Shown: positions 17,647 through 26,670, numbered from the stretch's first letter. The stretch is DNA of 64,000 nucleotides from Alloalcanivorax xenomutans (GCF_900217905.1 NZ_OBMO01000015.1:1-64000); one strand, 5' to 3'. The notes: a model not told the origin generated them from the letters alone. Made by a program: numbers and translations.

Positions 17647-18735
17647 ATGAGCCGCAAAATCATCCATGTGGATTGCGACTGCTTCTATGCCGCGGTGGAA
17701 GTCCGCGACGAGCCGCGCCTGCGCGGCCGGCCGGTGGCGGTGGGCGGCGATCCCCAGCGCCGTGGTGTCATCGCCACATGCAATTATCCGGCCCGGGATT
17801 TCGGCGTGCGCTCGGCGATGTCCTCCGCCCACGCGCTGCGTCTGTGTCCGGAGCTGGTCATACTGCGCCCGGACTTCGACAAATACCGCCGGGTCTCCGC
17901 ACAGATTCAGGACATTTTTCGAACCTTTACTCCAATCATCGAGCCGCTGTCCCTGGACGAGGCCTTTCTGGATGTGAGCGAGAGCCCGCTGCACAGCAAC
18001 AGTGCCACGCGTATCGCCGAGGCCATTCGCCAGCGGGTACGCGACAACGTCGGCATCACCGTGTCCGCCGGCGTGGCGCCGAACAAGTTTCTCGCCAAGG
18101 TGGCCAGCGACTGGCGCAAACCGGACGGTCTGTTCGTGATCGCGCCGGACCAGGTCTCCGACTTCGTGGCGGCGTTGCCGGTCACCCGCATCTTTGGCGT
18201 CGGCCGGGTCACCGCGGAGAAAATGGCGCTGCGGGGCATCCGTACCTGCGCCGATCTGCAGCCACTGAGCCGGTTGGAACTGGCTCAACAGTTTGGCAGC
18301 TTCGGCGAGCGTCTGTACCACCTGTGCCGGGGCGAGGATGACCGGCCGGTGCAGACCAGCCGGCGGCGCAAATCGGTCAGCGTGGAGGAGACCTACCACC
18401 AGGACCTGACTCACTTCAGCGACTGGCTGCGGGAACTGGAGGCACTGATGCCCCGTCTGGAGCAGCGCCTGGACCGTCTTGACAGCCACTATCTGGTCCA
18501 GGGCCTGACGGTGAAAGTGCGTTACAACGACTTCCGCATCGTCAGCGCCGACCAGACCGAAACCGCCTTGGACAAAGCCGTGTTCGAGCACTTGCTTCGG
18601 CAACTGTGGGAGCGGCACTCGGCCCCGGTGCGGCTGCTCGGCATCGGCGCCCGCCTGCGTGATTTGAAGTCTCCGCAACAACCGGACCTGTTCCCGGAGG
18701 AGAGGGAACGGGCGCTGCGGGAAAAGCGGCAGTGA
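17647..18735 (+). CDS. dinB: DNA polymerase IV (Y-family translesion polymerase)
   Basis: The 362-residue polymerase has the catalytic acidic residues Asp9 (HVDCDCFYAAVE) and Asp104-Glu105 (SLDEAFLDVS). Helix-hairpin-helix segments follow near residues 175-215 (FGVGRVTAEKMALRGI), then the little-finger domain. The C-terminal QPDLF at about 345-349 matches the beta-clamp binding motif. It copies past damaged bases with low fidelity. ATG 17647 (MSRKIIHVD) is the conserved start. The gene diverges from the FAD monooxygenase across about 184 bp. I could not find a convincing LexA site there, so SOS control is not shown. Confidence 0.97.
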   Translation: MSRKIIHVDCDCFYAAVEVRDEPRLRGRPVAVGGDPQRRGVIATCNYPARDFGVRSAMSSAHALRLCPELVILRPDFDKYRRVSAQIQDIFRTFTPIIEPLSLDEAFLDVSESPLHSNSATRIAEAIRQRVRDNVGITVSAGVAPNKFLAKVASDWRKPDGLFVIAPDQVSDFVAALPVTRIFGVGRVTAEKMALRGIRTCADLQPLSRLELAQQFGSFGERLYHLCRGEDDRPVQTSRRRKSVSVEETYHQDLTHFSDWLRELEALMPRLEQRLDRLDSHYLVQGLTVKVRYNDFRIVSADQTETALDKAVFEHLLRQLWERHSAPVRLLGIGARLRDLKSPQQPDLFPEERERALREKRQ

Positions 18736-18828
18736 AACACCACGGCAGAACCGCCGTGGGAGCTTGATTCCCCCATCACCAGCCCTCAGATTAGAGGTCT
18801 GAACCCCTGGAGCAAGGAACCGCCCTGA

Positions 18829-20226
18829 ATGACCGTCATTAACGCGGCCACCGCCACGCGGCCGGCCACAGTGTCCACTATCGTCGCCCCGGAAGGCAGC
18901 CTGGAAGTGCTCAGCCAGCAGGAAGTGGAACGCCTGCGCGACACCTCGTCACGGGGGCTGCATGATCTGTTGCGCCGCTGCGCTCTGGCGGTGCTCAACG
19001 CCGGCACCCCCACCGACGACAGCCGCCAGGTGCTGGAAACCTACGCGGATTTCGATATCCAGGTGATGCAGGAAGACCGCGGTCTGATGCTCAAGCTGGA
19101 CAACGCGCCGGCCGGCGCCTTCGTCGACGGCCGCATGATCCGCGGTATCCGGGAACATCTCTCGGCGGTACTGCGTGACATCGTTTATGTGGCCAACGAG
19201 ATACACACCGGTGGCCGTTTCGATCTGAACAGCACCGACGGCATCAGCAACGCGGTATTTCATATTCTGCGCAACGCCGGAATACTGCACGCTGGCGAAA
19301 CCCCCAATCTGGTGGTGTGCTGGGGCGGCCATTCGATCTCCCGGGAAGAGTACGACTACAGCAAGAGCGTGGGGTATCAATTGGGGCTGCGCCATCTGGA
19401 CATCTGCACCGGTTGCGGCCCTGGCGCCATGAAAGGCCCGATGAAGGGCGCCCATGTGGCCCACGCCAAGCAGCGCCGCCGTAATGGCCGCTATCTGGGG
19501 ATTTCCGAGCCCGGCATCATCGCCGCCGAAGCGCCCAACCCCATCGTCAATGAACTGGTGATCATGCCGGACATCGAGAAACGTCTGGAGGCGTTCGTGC
19601 GGGTCGCCCACGCCATCATCGTTTTCCCCGGCGGTGTCGGCACCACCGAGGAGATCCTTTATCTGCTCGGTGTCCTGCTGCATCCGGCCAACCAGCACCT
19701 TCCGGTTCCGGTGGTCTTCACCGGACCGGCGGACAGCGCCGATTACTTTCACAAGGTGGATCAGTTCATCCGCTACGCCCTGGGCGAACAAGCGGCCAGC
19801 CGCTATCGCATCATCATCGACGACCCGGAAGCGGTGGCGCTGGCGGTGCGCGAGGGCGTGCGGGAACTGACCCAGTTTCGCCGCGAAAACGACGATGCCT
19901 TTTACTTCAATTGGCGACTCACCGTGCCGCTGGAATTCCAGCAACCGTTCGAGCCCAGCCACGAAGCCATGGCGGAGTTGCGCTTGAGCACCTCTCTGCC
20001 GGTGCACGAGCTGGCCGCCAACCTGCGCCGGGCGTTCTCCGGCATCGTGGCGGGGAATGTGAAGGAGGCGGGTATTCGTGCCATCGAGGAACGCGGCCCC
20101 TATGAGCTGCACGCGGAGGCGGGCCTGATGACCCATCTGGATACTTTGCTGAAGGCGTTCGTCGAGCAACAGCGCATGAAACTGCCCGGCAGCCATTATC
20201 AACCCTGCTACCGGCTGGGCTCATGA
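18829..20226 (+). CDS. ppnN: Pyrimidine/purine nucleotide 5'-monophosphate nucleosidase
   Basis: The 465-residue protein aligns end to end with E. coli PpnN (YgdH). Shared blocks include AVLRDIVYVANEIHTGGRF, NLVVCWGGHSI, ICTGCGPGAMKGPMKGA, IMPDIEKRLEAFVR, the nucleotide-binding PGGVGTTEE near 267-276, and FSGIVAGNVKEAGIRAIEERGPY. PpnN splits nucleoside monophosphates into base and ribose-5-phosphate, and in E. coli it is activated by (p)ppGpp. The N-terminus is about 14 residues longer than the E. coli one. The stop overlaps the following small gene by 4 bp. Confidence 0.96.
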   Translation: MTVINAATATRPATVSTIVAPEGSLEVLSQQEVERLRDTSSRGLHDLLRRCALAVLNAGTPTDDSRQVLETYADFDIQVMQEDRGLMLKLDNAPAGAFVDGRMIRGIREHLSAVLRDIVYVANEIHTGGRFDLNSTDGISNAVFHILRNAGILHAGETPNLVVCWGGHSISREEYDYSKSVGYQLGLRHLDICTGCGPGAMKGPMKGAHVAHAKQRRRNGRYLGISEPGIIAAEAPNPIVNELVIMPDIEKRLEAFVRVAHAIIVFPGGVGTTEEILYLLGVLLHPANQHLPVPVVFTGPADSADYFHKVDQFIRYALGEQAASRYRIIIDDPEAVALAVREGVRELTQFRRENDDAFYFNWRLTVPLEFQQPFEPSHEAMAELRLSTSLPVHELAANLRRAFSGIVAGNVKEAGIRAIEERGPYELHAEAGLMTHLDTLLKAFVEQQRMKLPGSHYQPCYRLGS

Positions 20227-20429
20227 AACCGAGCACCCTCGCCGCGCTGCTGAGCTTTGTCATCCCGGGCGCTGGCCAGCTCTACAACGGCCATATCTGG
20301 CGAGCACTGTTCTGGCTGATAGTGACACCGGGACTATGGATCGGCAGCGGCGGCCTGTTCGGCTGGGTGTGCCATCTTATCGCCGCCTGGACCGCCTGGC
20401 ACAAGGCGCAGGAGAAGGAAAGGGAATAA
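20223..20429 (+). CDS. Small two-helix membrane protein (TM2-like)
   Basis: The 68-residue protein begins KPSTLAALLSFVIPGAGQLYNGHIW, the hallmark of small TM2-type proteins: a first helix with PGxGQxYxG, followed by a second helix (LFWLIVTPGLWIGSGGLFGW). A charged C-terminus follows (HKAQEKERE). Its ATG overlaps the ppnN stop (ATGA), which supports it as a real, translationally coupled gene. Function is unknown. Confidence 0.82.
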   Translation: MKPSTLAALLSFVIPGAGQLYNGHIWRALFWLIVTPGLWIGSGGLFGWVCHLIAAWTAWHKAQEKERE

Positions 20430-20487
20430 CGCCGGAGCAAACCAAGCTGGCACGCCTTCGCTACTAAAGCGGCTTCCACGGAACCAT

Positions 20488-20515
20488 TGTGGGAGCTTGC
20501 CGGCAAGCTCCCACA
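20488..20515. repeat. REP-like perfect palindrome
   Basis: A perfect 28-nt palindrome with 14-nt arms starting TGTGGGAGCTTGCC is followed by the common CAGCGGCTTCGTGGCC tail. It is the minimal form of the REP-like family, lacking the CGAAT spacer ends. It lies between the small membrane protein gene and the convergent SDR gene and is a plausible transcription stop for both. Confidence 0.75.
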
Positions 20516-20587
20516 GCGGCTTCGTGGCCATCTCTCAATTCATGTGCGGCCCCAGGGAACAGCAGTAACTCATGGACCGCATTCTTG

Positions 20588-21358
20588 TTACCGCGGCTGC
20601 ATGCGGATGCCGCCATCCAGACGGATGGTTTCGCCGTTGAGAAAGCGGTTCTCCGCCATATGGCAAACCATGGCGGCGTATTCTTCCGGGTGGCCCAGGC
20701 GTTTCGGGAACTGGGTCATTTCGATCAGCGGCATTTTCACCTTGTCCGGCGCGGCGTTCATCAGCGGCGTATTGAAAATACCCGGCGCGATGGTGTTGCA
20801 GCGGATGCCCAGGGATGCCAGATCACGGGCGATGGGCAGGGTCATGCCGACCACCGCGCCCTTGGTGGCGGAGTAAGCCACCTGCCCCACCTGGCCATCA
20901 AAGGCGGCCACGGATGCGGTATTGACGATCAGTCCCCGTTCGTTGTCCTCACCCGGCTCGTTCTCCGCCATCACCGCGGCGGCCAGACGGGTCACATTGA
21001 AGGTGCCGATCAGGTTGATCTGCACCACGGTGTTGAACACACCCAGGTCGTGAGGTTTGTTATCCCGCCCCACTGTTTTCATGGCGGAGCCGACGCCGGC
21101 GCAGTTGACGCAGAGATGAATCGCGCCGAAGGCATCCCGGGTGGCATCGATGGCCGCCTGCACCGAGGCTTCATCGGTGACATCGGTCTGCGTGAAGGCC
21201 ACGGACGCACCAATGGCGGCGGCGGCTTCCTCTCCCCGCTGGGCGTCACGGTCCAGAATCATTACCTTGGCACCACGCGCGGCCAGCGCTTCCACCGTGG
21301 CCCGGCCCAGGCCGGACGCGCCACCGGTCACCACCGCCACTTTGTTTTTGATATCCAT
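20588..21358 (-). CDS. 3-hydroxyacyl-CoA dehydrogenase type-2-like SDR
   Basis: The 256-residue short-chain dehydrogenase has the cofactor-binding [11 protein letters not shown] at 11-21, NCAG near 85-88, and the catalytic triad Ser149, Tyr162 and Lys166 (YSATKG). The sequence [40 protein letters not shown] is typical of HSD10-like enzymes. These oxidise 3-hydroxy-2-methylbutyryl-CoA and similar 3-hydroxyacyl-CoAs with NAD, in isoleucine and branched fatty-acid breakdown. It is divergent from egtB and stands alone on its strand. Confidence 0.88.
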   Translation of the reverse strand: MDIKNKVAVVTGGASGLGRATVEALAARGAKVMILDRDAQRGEEAAAAIGASVAFTQTDVTDEASVQAAIDATRDAFGAIHLCVNCAGVGSAMKTVGRDNKPHDLGVFNTVVQINLIGTFNVTRLAAAVMAENEPGEDNERGLIVNTASVAAFDGQVGQVAYSATKGAVVGMTLPIARDLASLGIRCNTIAPGIFNTPLMNAAPDKVKMPLIEMTQFPKRLGHPEEYAAMVCHMAENRFLNGETIRLDGGIRMQPR

Positions 21359-21493
21359 ACATCCTCCTCGATTTCAGAAACAGGGAGTATACCCAGCTCG
21401 GGACAGGGCCGCAGTCTTGCGTCCGCGGGTCAACATACGCATTCTTGTACGGGTCGGTTCATTTCACCCGCTCGCCATACGAGGGCAGCGCTT

Positions 21494-22798
21494 ATGAGCT
21501 ATCCCCAAGCCAGGCTCCGTGAGGACGACCTGGCCGCCACGTTGTTGGCCAATCGCGCTTTCAGCGAAACGCTGTGCGCGCCTTTGACGCCGGAGGATAT
21601 GGGTCTGCAGGCCTGTCCGGAAGTCAGCCCGCCGCGTTGGCACCTGGCGCATACCACCTGGTTTTTCGAGACATTCATTCTCAAGCCCCATGTTCCCGGT
21701 TACCGCCCTCTTGATCCCCGGTTCGAATACCTTTTCAACAGTTATTACAACGGCGTCGGCGAACAATATCCGCGGCCACGGCGGCACTTGCTGTCGCGTC
21801 CGGACACCGCCACCGTGCTGGCCTGGCGCCAGCATGTGGACGAGGCCCTGGCGGACTTGCTGAGCCGCTCCGTCACCCCGGAACTGGCTGCCCTGGTGAG
21901 GCTGGGTATCGAGCACGAGCAACAGCATCAGGAATTGCTGCTCACCGATCTCAAGTTCAATTTCTCTCATAATCCGCTGTACCCTCAATATCAGCCCCGC
22001 GAGGATCAGGCAGGCAGCGCGCCCGCGCTAAGCTGGCTGGAGTATGCCGGCGGGCTGGTGACGATCGGCGCTGGCGACGCCTCTTCGTCTCCGGAGTCGT
22101 TTTATTTCGACAACGAAACCCCGCGCCACCGGCAATGGCTGGAGCCGTTCGCCCTCGCCAGCCGTCCGGCCACCTGCGGCGAATACCTGGCGTTCATCGA
22201 GGACGGCGGCTACCAACGGCCGGAGCTGTGGCTCTCCGACGGCTGGGCCTGGCGCAGCCAGCAGCAGGTAGCGATGCCGCTGTATTGGTTTCTGAACGAC
22301 GGGCTGGCCGAACACTACACCCTGGCCGGCCGGCGCCCTTTGAATCTGGCGGAACCGGTTACCCATCTGAATTACTACGAGGCGGACGCTTTCGCCCGCT
22401 GGTGCGGCAAGCGGCTCCCCACGGAAGTGGAATGGGAACACGCGGCGGCGGCCCGGCCGGTGACTGGTGGTTTCGTGGAAAACCGCCGCTATCACCCCGC
22501 CATCGCCACGCCCGGAGAGGGGCCACGGCAACTGTTCGGCGACGTCTGGGAGTGGACCGCCAGCGCCTATCTGCCCTACCCCGGCTTTCAACCGGCGCCC
22601 GGCGCGGTGGGCGAGTACAACGGCAAATTCATGTGCAACCAGATGGTCCTGCGTGGCGGTTCCTGTGCCAGCAGCCGCGATCATTTGCGTGCCAGTTACC
22701 GTAACTTTTTCTATCCTCATTTACGCTGGCAGTTCAGCGGCGTGCGGCTGGCCCAAAGCATGGAGGCGTGCGATGCAACCCCGGCAACTGCTCCCTAA
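21494..22798 (+). CDS. egtB: Ergothioneine biosynthesis sulfoxide synthase EgtB
   Basis: The 434-residue nonheme iron enzyme links hercynine to a thiol donor (gamma-glutamylcysteine or cysteine) with O2. The N-terminal DinB-like domain supplies three His iron ligands: His50 (RWHLAHTTWFFE) and His141/His145 (HEQQHQE). The C-terminal formylglycine-generating-enzyme-like domain, from about residue 180, ends in VLRGGSCASSRDHLRASYRNFF and FSGVRLA. ATG 21494 starts the conserved part. It overlaps egtD by 26 bp, and the two make a minimal ergothioneine cluster without egtA, egtC or egtE here. Confidence 0.95.
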   Translation: MSYPQARLREDDLAATLLANRAFSETLCAPLTPEDMGLQACPEVSPPRWHLAHTTWFFETFILKPHVPGYRPLDPRFEYLFNSYYNGVGEQYPRPRRHLLSRPDTATVLAWRQHVDEALADLLSRSVTPELAALVRLGIEHEQQHQELLLTDLKFNFSHNPLYPQYQPREDQAGSAPALSWLEYAGGLVTIGAGDASSSPESFYFDNETPRHRQWLEPFALASRPATCGEYLAFIEDGGYQRPELWLSDGWAWRSQQQVAMPLYWFLNDGLAEHYTLAGRRPLNLAEPVTHLNYYEADAFARWCGKRLPTEVEWEHAAAARPVTGGFVENRRYHPAIATPGEGPRQLFGDVWEWTASAYLPYPGFQPAPGAVGEYNGKFMCNQMVLRGGSCASSRDHLRASYRNFFYPHLRWQFSGVRLAQSMEACDATPATAP

Positions 22799-23744
22799 TC
22801 TGACCTTTCTGGATTTATATCCACCGACCGCGGACGCCGCCCGGGAAGTGCTGTCCTCGCTCAGCGCGGCGACCCCGCATCTGGACCCGAAATATTTCTA
22901 TGACGAGCAGGGCTCCGCCCTGTTCGACGCCATCACCCGGACGCCGGAGTATTACCCCACCCGCACCGAGACCCGGCTGCTGCGCGAGCACGCCCGGACC
23001 ATGGCGCGTACCCTGGATACCGAACTGACGATCGTGGAGCCGGGCGCCGGCGGCTGCGAGAAGGCGCGCATCCTGCTGGATCAGTGGCAGCCGCGCGGTT
23101 ACATGCCGCTGGAGATCTCCCGTGAGTGCCTGCTCGATGCCACCCGGCAGTTGGCGCCCCAGTACCCGCAAGTCCAGTTCCAGGCGGTTTGCGCCGACTA
23201 TTCCCAGGCCCTCACCGTGCCCACCGGCCATCAGGAACTGCCCCGGCTGGTGTTCTTCCCGGGTTCCACCATCGGTAATTTCGAGCCGGTGGCCCGGCGG
23301 ACCTTCCTCGCCGACCTGCGCCAGTTGGCCGGCGATGATGGCTTCCTGTTGATCGGCGCCGACCTGCATAAGAGCCCGGAGCGGCTGCATCAAGCCTACA
23401 ACGACAGCGCCGGCCATACCGCCGCCTTCAATCTCAACATCCTCGCCCATCTCAACCGTCGTCTGGACTGCGGCTTCGATCTCGACGCTTTCGAACATCA
23501 GGCCTTTTACAACGAAGATCAGCAACGCGTGGAAATGCATTTGCAATGCCACCGCGATCAGCATGTGCGAATCGCCGGCAAATCCCTCACCCTGAGCGCC
23601 GGCACCCGGGTCCACACCGAGAACTCCTACAAGTTTTCCGTGGAGGACTTCAGCCGCGAGCTGGTCACCGCCGGTTTCCAGCCGCTGTCCTGCTGGCTCG
23701 ACGACGAGGCCCTGTTCAGTGTGCATCTGGCCCGCGCCGCATGA
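22773..23744 (+). CDS. egtD: L-histidine N-alpha-methyltransferase EgtD
   Basis: The 323-residue SAM-dependent methyltransferase converts histidine to hercynine by three methylations, the first step of ergothioneine synthesis. The SAM-binding motif is VEPGAGGCEKA at 88-98. Other landmarks are LDPKYFYDEQGSALFDAITRTPEYYPTRTE, VFFPGSTIGNFEP, and the C-terminal VHTENSYKFS with GFQPLSCWLDDEALFSVHL. The ATG lies 6 nt after GGAGG inside the egtB 3' end, so the two products are coupled. Confidence 0.96.
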   Translation: MQPRQLLPNLTFLDLYPPTADAAREVLSSLSAATPHLDPKYFYDEQGSALFDAITRTPEYYPTRTETRLLREHARTMARTLDTELTIVEPGAGGCEKARILLDQWQPRGYMPLEISRECLLDATRQLAPQYPQVQFQAVCADYSQALTVPTGHQELPRLVFFPGSTIGNFEPVARRTFLADLRQLAGDDGFLLIGADLHKSPERLHQAYNDSAGHTAAFNLNILAHLNRRLDCGFDLDAFEHQAFYNEDQQRVEMHLQCHRDQHVRIAGKSLTLSAGTRVHTENSYKFSVEDFSRELVTAGFQPLSCWLDDEALFSVHLARAA

Positions 23745-23859
23745 GTTCAACGGCTTTTCCGGCGCGCCGGCCGGGCGGCGCTTTAAAGATTATGAACGGG
23801 CTCCACAGTGACGCGCCAAGCTGGCTATACTGGGCTCATGACTTTTCTGGAACGCACCC

Positions 23860-24411
23860 ATGCTTGAGTTGATCAGCGCCGCCCGGCGCCGCCGCCGGCC
23901 ACCGACCCATGAAATGTTCGACGTGGTCAGCCAGGATTTCCGTGTCGGCTTGCTGGACATCGACATCAACCTGCATCTGAACAACGGCAAATACGTCAAG
24001 ATCATGGATCGCTGCCGCCTGGAACACGGCGTGGTCACCGGTCTGCTCGATCGCATGATCAAGGCACGCACTCACACCATCGTCGCCAACACCGAGATCG
24101 CCTATATTCGCGAACTGCGGCCTTACCAGCGCTTCCAGGTGCACACCCGCATTCTCGGTTGGGACGACAAGTACACCTACTACGACCAGCGTTTCGAATC
24201 GCAGCGCAAATTGCACACCCACGCCCTGCTGCGCCTCGCGCACCTGTACGGCGGCAAGCCCATCAGCCCCCAGGCGTTCCAGGAAATGACCGGCCTGAAC
24301 CGGCGCTCACCGGTGCTGCCGGATTATGTTCAGGACTGGAAAAACCTGCTGCAAAGCAAGCGCCGCCTGACCGAACAGGACGACGGCCCGCTGGCGCTCG
24401 GCTCCCGTTAA
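23860..24411 (+). CDS. Acyl-CoA thioesterase-like hotdog protein (THEM6-type)
   Basis: The 183-residue protein has a single hotdog domain at about residues 20-140. Landmarks are RVGLLDIDINLHLNNGKYVKIMDRCRLEH, with the DxNxHLNNGxY motif common in thioesterases of this class, ANTEIAYIRELRPYQRFQV, and DKYTYYDQRFES. Activity on fatty acyl-CoA is inferred. A TATACT sequence at about 23825 could be the -10 of its promoter. The gene lies between egtD and the DUF1289 gene, with about 75-115 bp on each side. Confidence 0.8.
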   Translation: MLELISAARRRRRPPTHEMFDVVSQDFRVGLLDIDINLHLNNGKYVKIMDRCRLEHGVVTGLLDRMIKARTHTIVANTEIAYIRELRPYQRFQVHTRILGWDDKYTYYDQRFESQRKLHTHALLRLAHLYGGKPISPQAFQEMTGLNRRSPVLPDYVQDWKNLLQSKRRLTEQDDGPLALGSR

Positions 24412-24485
24412 AGACACCGTCCGGAATTCGTAAAAGGCGCCCTTTGCCCCTGCCCCGACCGCGGCGGATTGAGTACACTGGGGCC

Positions 24486-24998
24486 ATGAGCACTTCCCGC
24501 ATCCGCACCCCCTGTATTGGCGTTTGTTCCACTGTCTTCGGTGACACCGTATGCCGCGGCTGCCGCCGCTTCAGTCATGAGGTGGTGGACTGGAACGCCT
24601 ATAGCGAGGACGAAAAACGTATCGTCTGGCGCCGTCTGGACCAGTTGCTCACGCTGGTGGTGCGCAACTACTTCCAGGTATTGGATGGCGAGCGGCTGGC
24701 GGCGCAACTGGACTATCAGAATCTGCGCTATCAGCGGCAGATGTCACCGGAAGGCTGGGTTCCGGAGTTGCTCAAGGCCGCCGGCCGGCAGCCTCTCCGA
24801 TATGAGGATTACGGGCTGTACCCGTTGCCCAGCGCAGATGGCCTCACGCCACGGGAGCTTTACGACGTGATCAGCCGTGAATGTCACGCCCTCAACCAGG
24901 CCCATTATGACCGCTCCTTCGCCCGCCCGGTGCGAAGCACCGGCGATCTGATCCTGCGCGCCGCCCAGGAAAAAGGGCTGGTGAGCAGCGGCGAATGA
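24486..24998 (+). CDS. DUF1289 domain protein with Cys-rich N-terminus
   Basis: The 170-residue protein has the DUF1289 cysteine cluster near its start: CIGVCSTVFGDTVCRGCRR, four Cys spaced like a metal-binding knuckle. This is followed by FSHEVVDWNAYSEDEKRIVWRRLDQL, the usual DUF1289 helix. Residues 70-170 form an additional helical region not found in the shorter family members. Biochemical function is unknown. It converges on the LysE exporter gene, with 13 bp between the stops. Confidence 0.82.
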   Translation: MSTSRIRTPCIGVCSTVFGDTVCRGCRRFSHEVVDWNAYSEDEKRIVWRRLDQLLTLVVRNYFQVLDGERLAAQLDYQNLRYQRQMSPEGWVPELLKAAGRQPLRYEDYGLYPLPSADGLTPRELYDVISRECHALNQAHYDRSFARPVRSTGDLILRAAQEKGLVSSGE

Positions 24999-25011
24999 GC
25001 CCCGGCGCCCG

Positions 25012-25641
25012 TCACGGCGCGCCGCCCAGACCTTCCCACGCCACCGCCGCGGCCAGCAGAATCAAGGCCGCGCCGGCGCCCCGTTCCACCCAGGCCAGCC
25101 GGCGCCCGAACACGCTCATCCAGCGTGGCTGAGCCGCCAGCCACGCCACCAGCAGGTCCCAACCCAGCACCACGGTCACCATCCACACCGCATAGCCCAA
25201 TTGGATCGTCAAAGTACTGCCATTGACCGCCAGAAGTGAAAACAGGCTGGCGTAGAACAAGGCGTTCTTTGGGTTGAGAATGGCCGAGGCGAAGCCCATG
25301 CCCAGGCCGCGCAAATGGCCGCCGGTACCGGCCACGGACCGCGGCGCCACCGGCAGACTCAGGGGCGCGGCCGAGCGGATAAGACGAACGCCAAGGTAAA
25401 ACAGGTAACCGGATCCGGCCCACAACACCGCCACGAACAGAGGGCTTCCCGGCCTTAGCACCGAGAAGCCCGCCAGCGCCAGGGCAATGAAGACACCGTT
25501 GGCCAGGGCCACCCCCAGGCACACACCGGCGGCACTGCGCCAGCCCTCCACCAGGGCACTACGCAGAATCAAAAAGAAATCCGGACCGGGGCTGAGCAAC
25601 GCCAGGAAATGAGCGCCGGCCACCATCAGGAACTGTTCCAA
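25012..25641 (-). CDS. LysE/RhtB family amino-acid exporter
   Basis: The 209-residue inner-membrane protein has about six helices and the family motif LLALSPGPDFF-like LALLSPGPDFFLILRSAL at the start. ILNPKNALFYASLF follows in the middle. The start is set at TTG 25641 because it lies 7 nt after GGGAGG and gives the family N-terminus (MEQFLMVAGAHFL). No ATG in the family position exists; the next ATG, at codon 6, would trim the first helix. LysE/RhtB proteins export amino acids or their derivatives. The AraC regulator gene upstream on the same strand may control it. Confidence 0.9.
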   Translation of the reverse strand: MEQFLMVAGAHFLALLSPGPDFFLILRSALVEGWRSAAGVCLGVALANGVFIALALAGFSVLRPGSPLFVAVLWAGSGYLFYLGVRLIRSAAPLSLPVAPRSVAGTGGHLRGLGMGFASAILNPKNALFYASLFSLLAVNGSTLTIQLGYAVWMVTVVLGWDLLVAWLAAQPRWMSVFGRRLAWVERGAGAALILLAAAVAWEGLGGAP

Positions 25642-25714
25642 TACATCACCTCCCACCAACAGGGAGGCACATGCTAGCGGCGCGGAGAGCGGGCGGGATT
25701 GTAGAAAATTGCGA

Positions 25715-25824
25715 GGAGAGCCGGCGGGCAGCGTTCCAGGACCGTGTTTGGCCAGGGAAGGCCAAACCCGAGCCCACATGGACGTGCTTGTAGCGTGTCC
25801 TGGAACGCTGACCGTCGGCTCTCC
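25715..25824. repeat. 110-bp palindromic intergenic element, copy B
   Basis: The arms at 25715-25742 and 25797-25824 are 28 nt each with two mismatches. The centre differs from copy A (1073-1182) at one base (GGACGTG instead of GGATGTG). In the arms the T-A pair of copy A's GAGT/ACTC is replaced by a C-G pair (GAGC/GCTC), a paired change that keeps the stem. It lies between lysE and the AraC-type gene, both leftward, so it could end the regulator transcript. Confidence 0.85.
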
Positions 25825-25881
25825 TCTCCTGGCAAGCGGCACCCTGACAGGAAAGGACTGCGATGTCCCGGCTCCCGACGG

Positions 25882-26670
25882 TCAGCCGTCCACGGCCACC
25901 CGCCGGTATTGCCCCGGTGTCGCCGCCACCCGTTCCTTGAACGCCCGCTGGAAATGGCTCTGGTCGGTAAACCCCAATGTCTGTGCCACATCCGCTGGCG
26001 CCAGCCCGGCCCGCAACAAGGCCCGGGCACGGTCTATGCGCTGGTCCAGCCCATAGGCGTGGGGTGTCAGGCCCAAATGGCGGCGAAAGCGGCGGATCAG
26101 CTGATAGCGGCTGAGGCCGTTGGCGGCGGCCAGATCGTCCAGCGGAATCGTCTGGTCGGCGTCACGCAATGCCCGGCGCGCGGCCTCCAGCTCTCCGGGT
26201 TCACCGGTTTGTTTCCCTTCCAGAGGTTCGCCGCGCCACCATTGAGCGCGCAGGAAACCGGTCAGGTGACGCTCCTTGACCGCCGGCGAAGCAGCGGAGA
26301 ACAGACATCGATTCAGCTTGCAGAAAGCGGCATAGGCCACCGGGTCCCGGCCCACCTCCACCCGTCGCGGCGGCATCTCCCCCAGAACCCGCCCGAGCCA
26401 GCGCGGATCCAGATAGAGCATCTGGTAACTCCAGTCTCCGCCGGCGGCCGGATTGCAGGCGTGCACCTGTTCATCGGGAATACTGATCAAGGTGCCAGGC
26501 AACAGAGCGCGGCCGACGCCGAGACTGGTGAAGCGGCTGCGCCCGCCGTCCACCACCCCGATGGACCAGGTGCGATGGCTGTGGGCGCGGTAGCAGGCGC
26601 GACTGCGACAGGCCCGGCGGCTCTCCACGAACGGCAGCGCCGGGTCATGCCAGAATTGAGCGGGGGACAT
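25882..26670 (-). CDS. AraC family transcriptional regulator
   Basis: The 262-residue regulator has an N-terminal cupin-like ligand domain (about 1-140, with HSHRTWSIGVVDGG) and a C-terminal pair of helix-turn-helix motifs (about 165-260). The HTH part includes LAAANGLSRYQLIRRFRRHLGLTPHAYGLDQRIDRARALL and the family signature VAQTLGFTDQSHFQRAFKERVAATPGQYR. It probably controls the LysE-type exporter 240 bp downstream on the same strand; this pairing is common, but the effector is unknown. The next gene upstream, the cyclase, is 36 bp away in the same direction and could be part of the same transcript. Confidence 0.9.
   Translation of the reverse strand: MSPAQFWHDPALPFVESRRACRSRACYRAHSHRTWSIGVVDGGRSRFTSLGVGRALLPGTLISIPDEQVHACNPAAGGDWSYQMLYLDPRWLGRVLGEMPPRRVEVGRDPVAYAAFCKLNRCLFSAASPAVKERHLTGFLRAQWWRGEPLEGKQTGEPGELEAARRALRDADQTIPLDDLAAANGLSRYQLIRRFRRHLGLTPHAYGLDQRIDRARALLRAGLAPADVAQTLGFTDQSHFQRAFKERVAATPGQYRRVAVDG

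Noticed and set aside
18949-20202. 417-codon minus-strand open frame opposite ppnN
   Set aside because: ppnN matches its family end to end. The antisense frame has the His/Gln/Arg-rich composition typical of reversed coding DNA.
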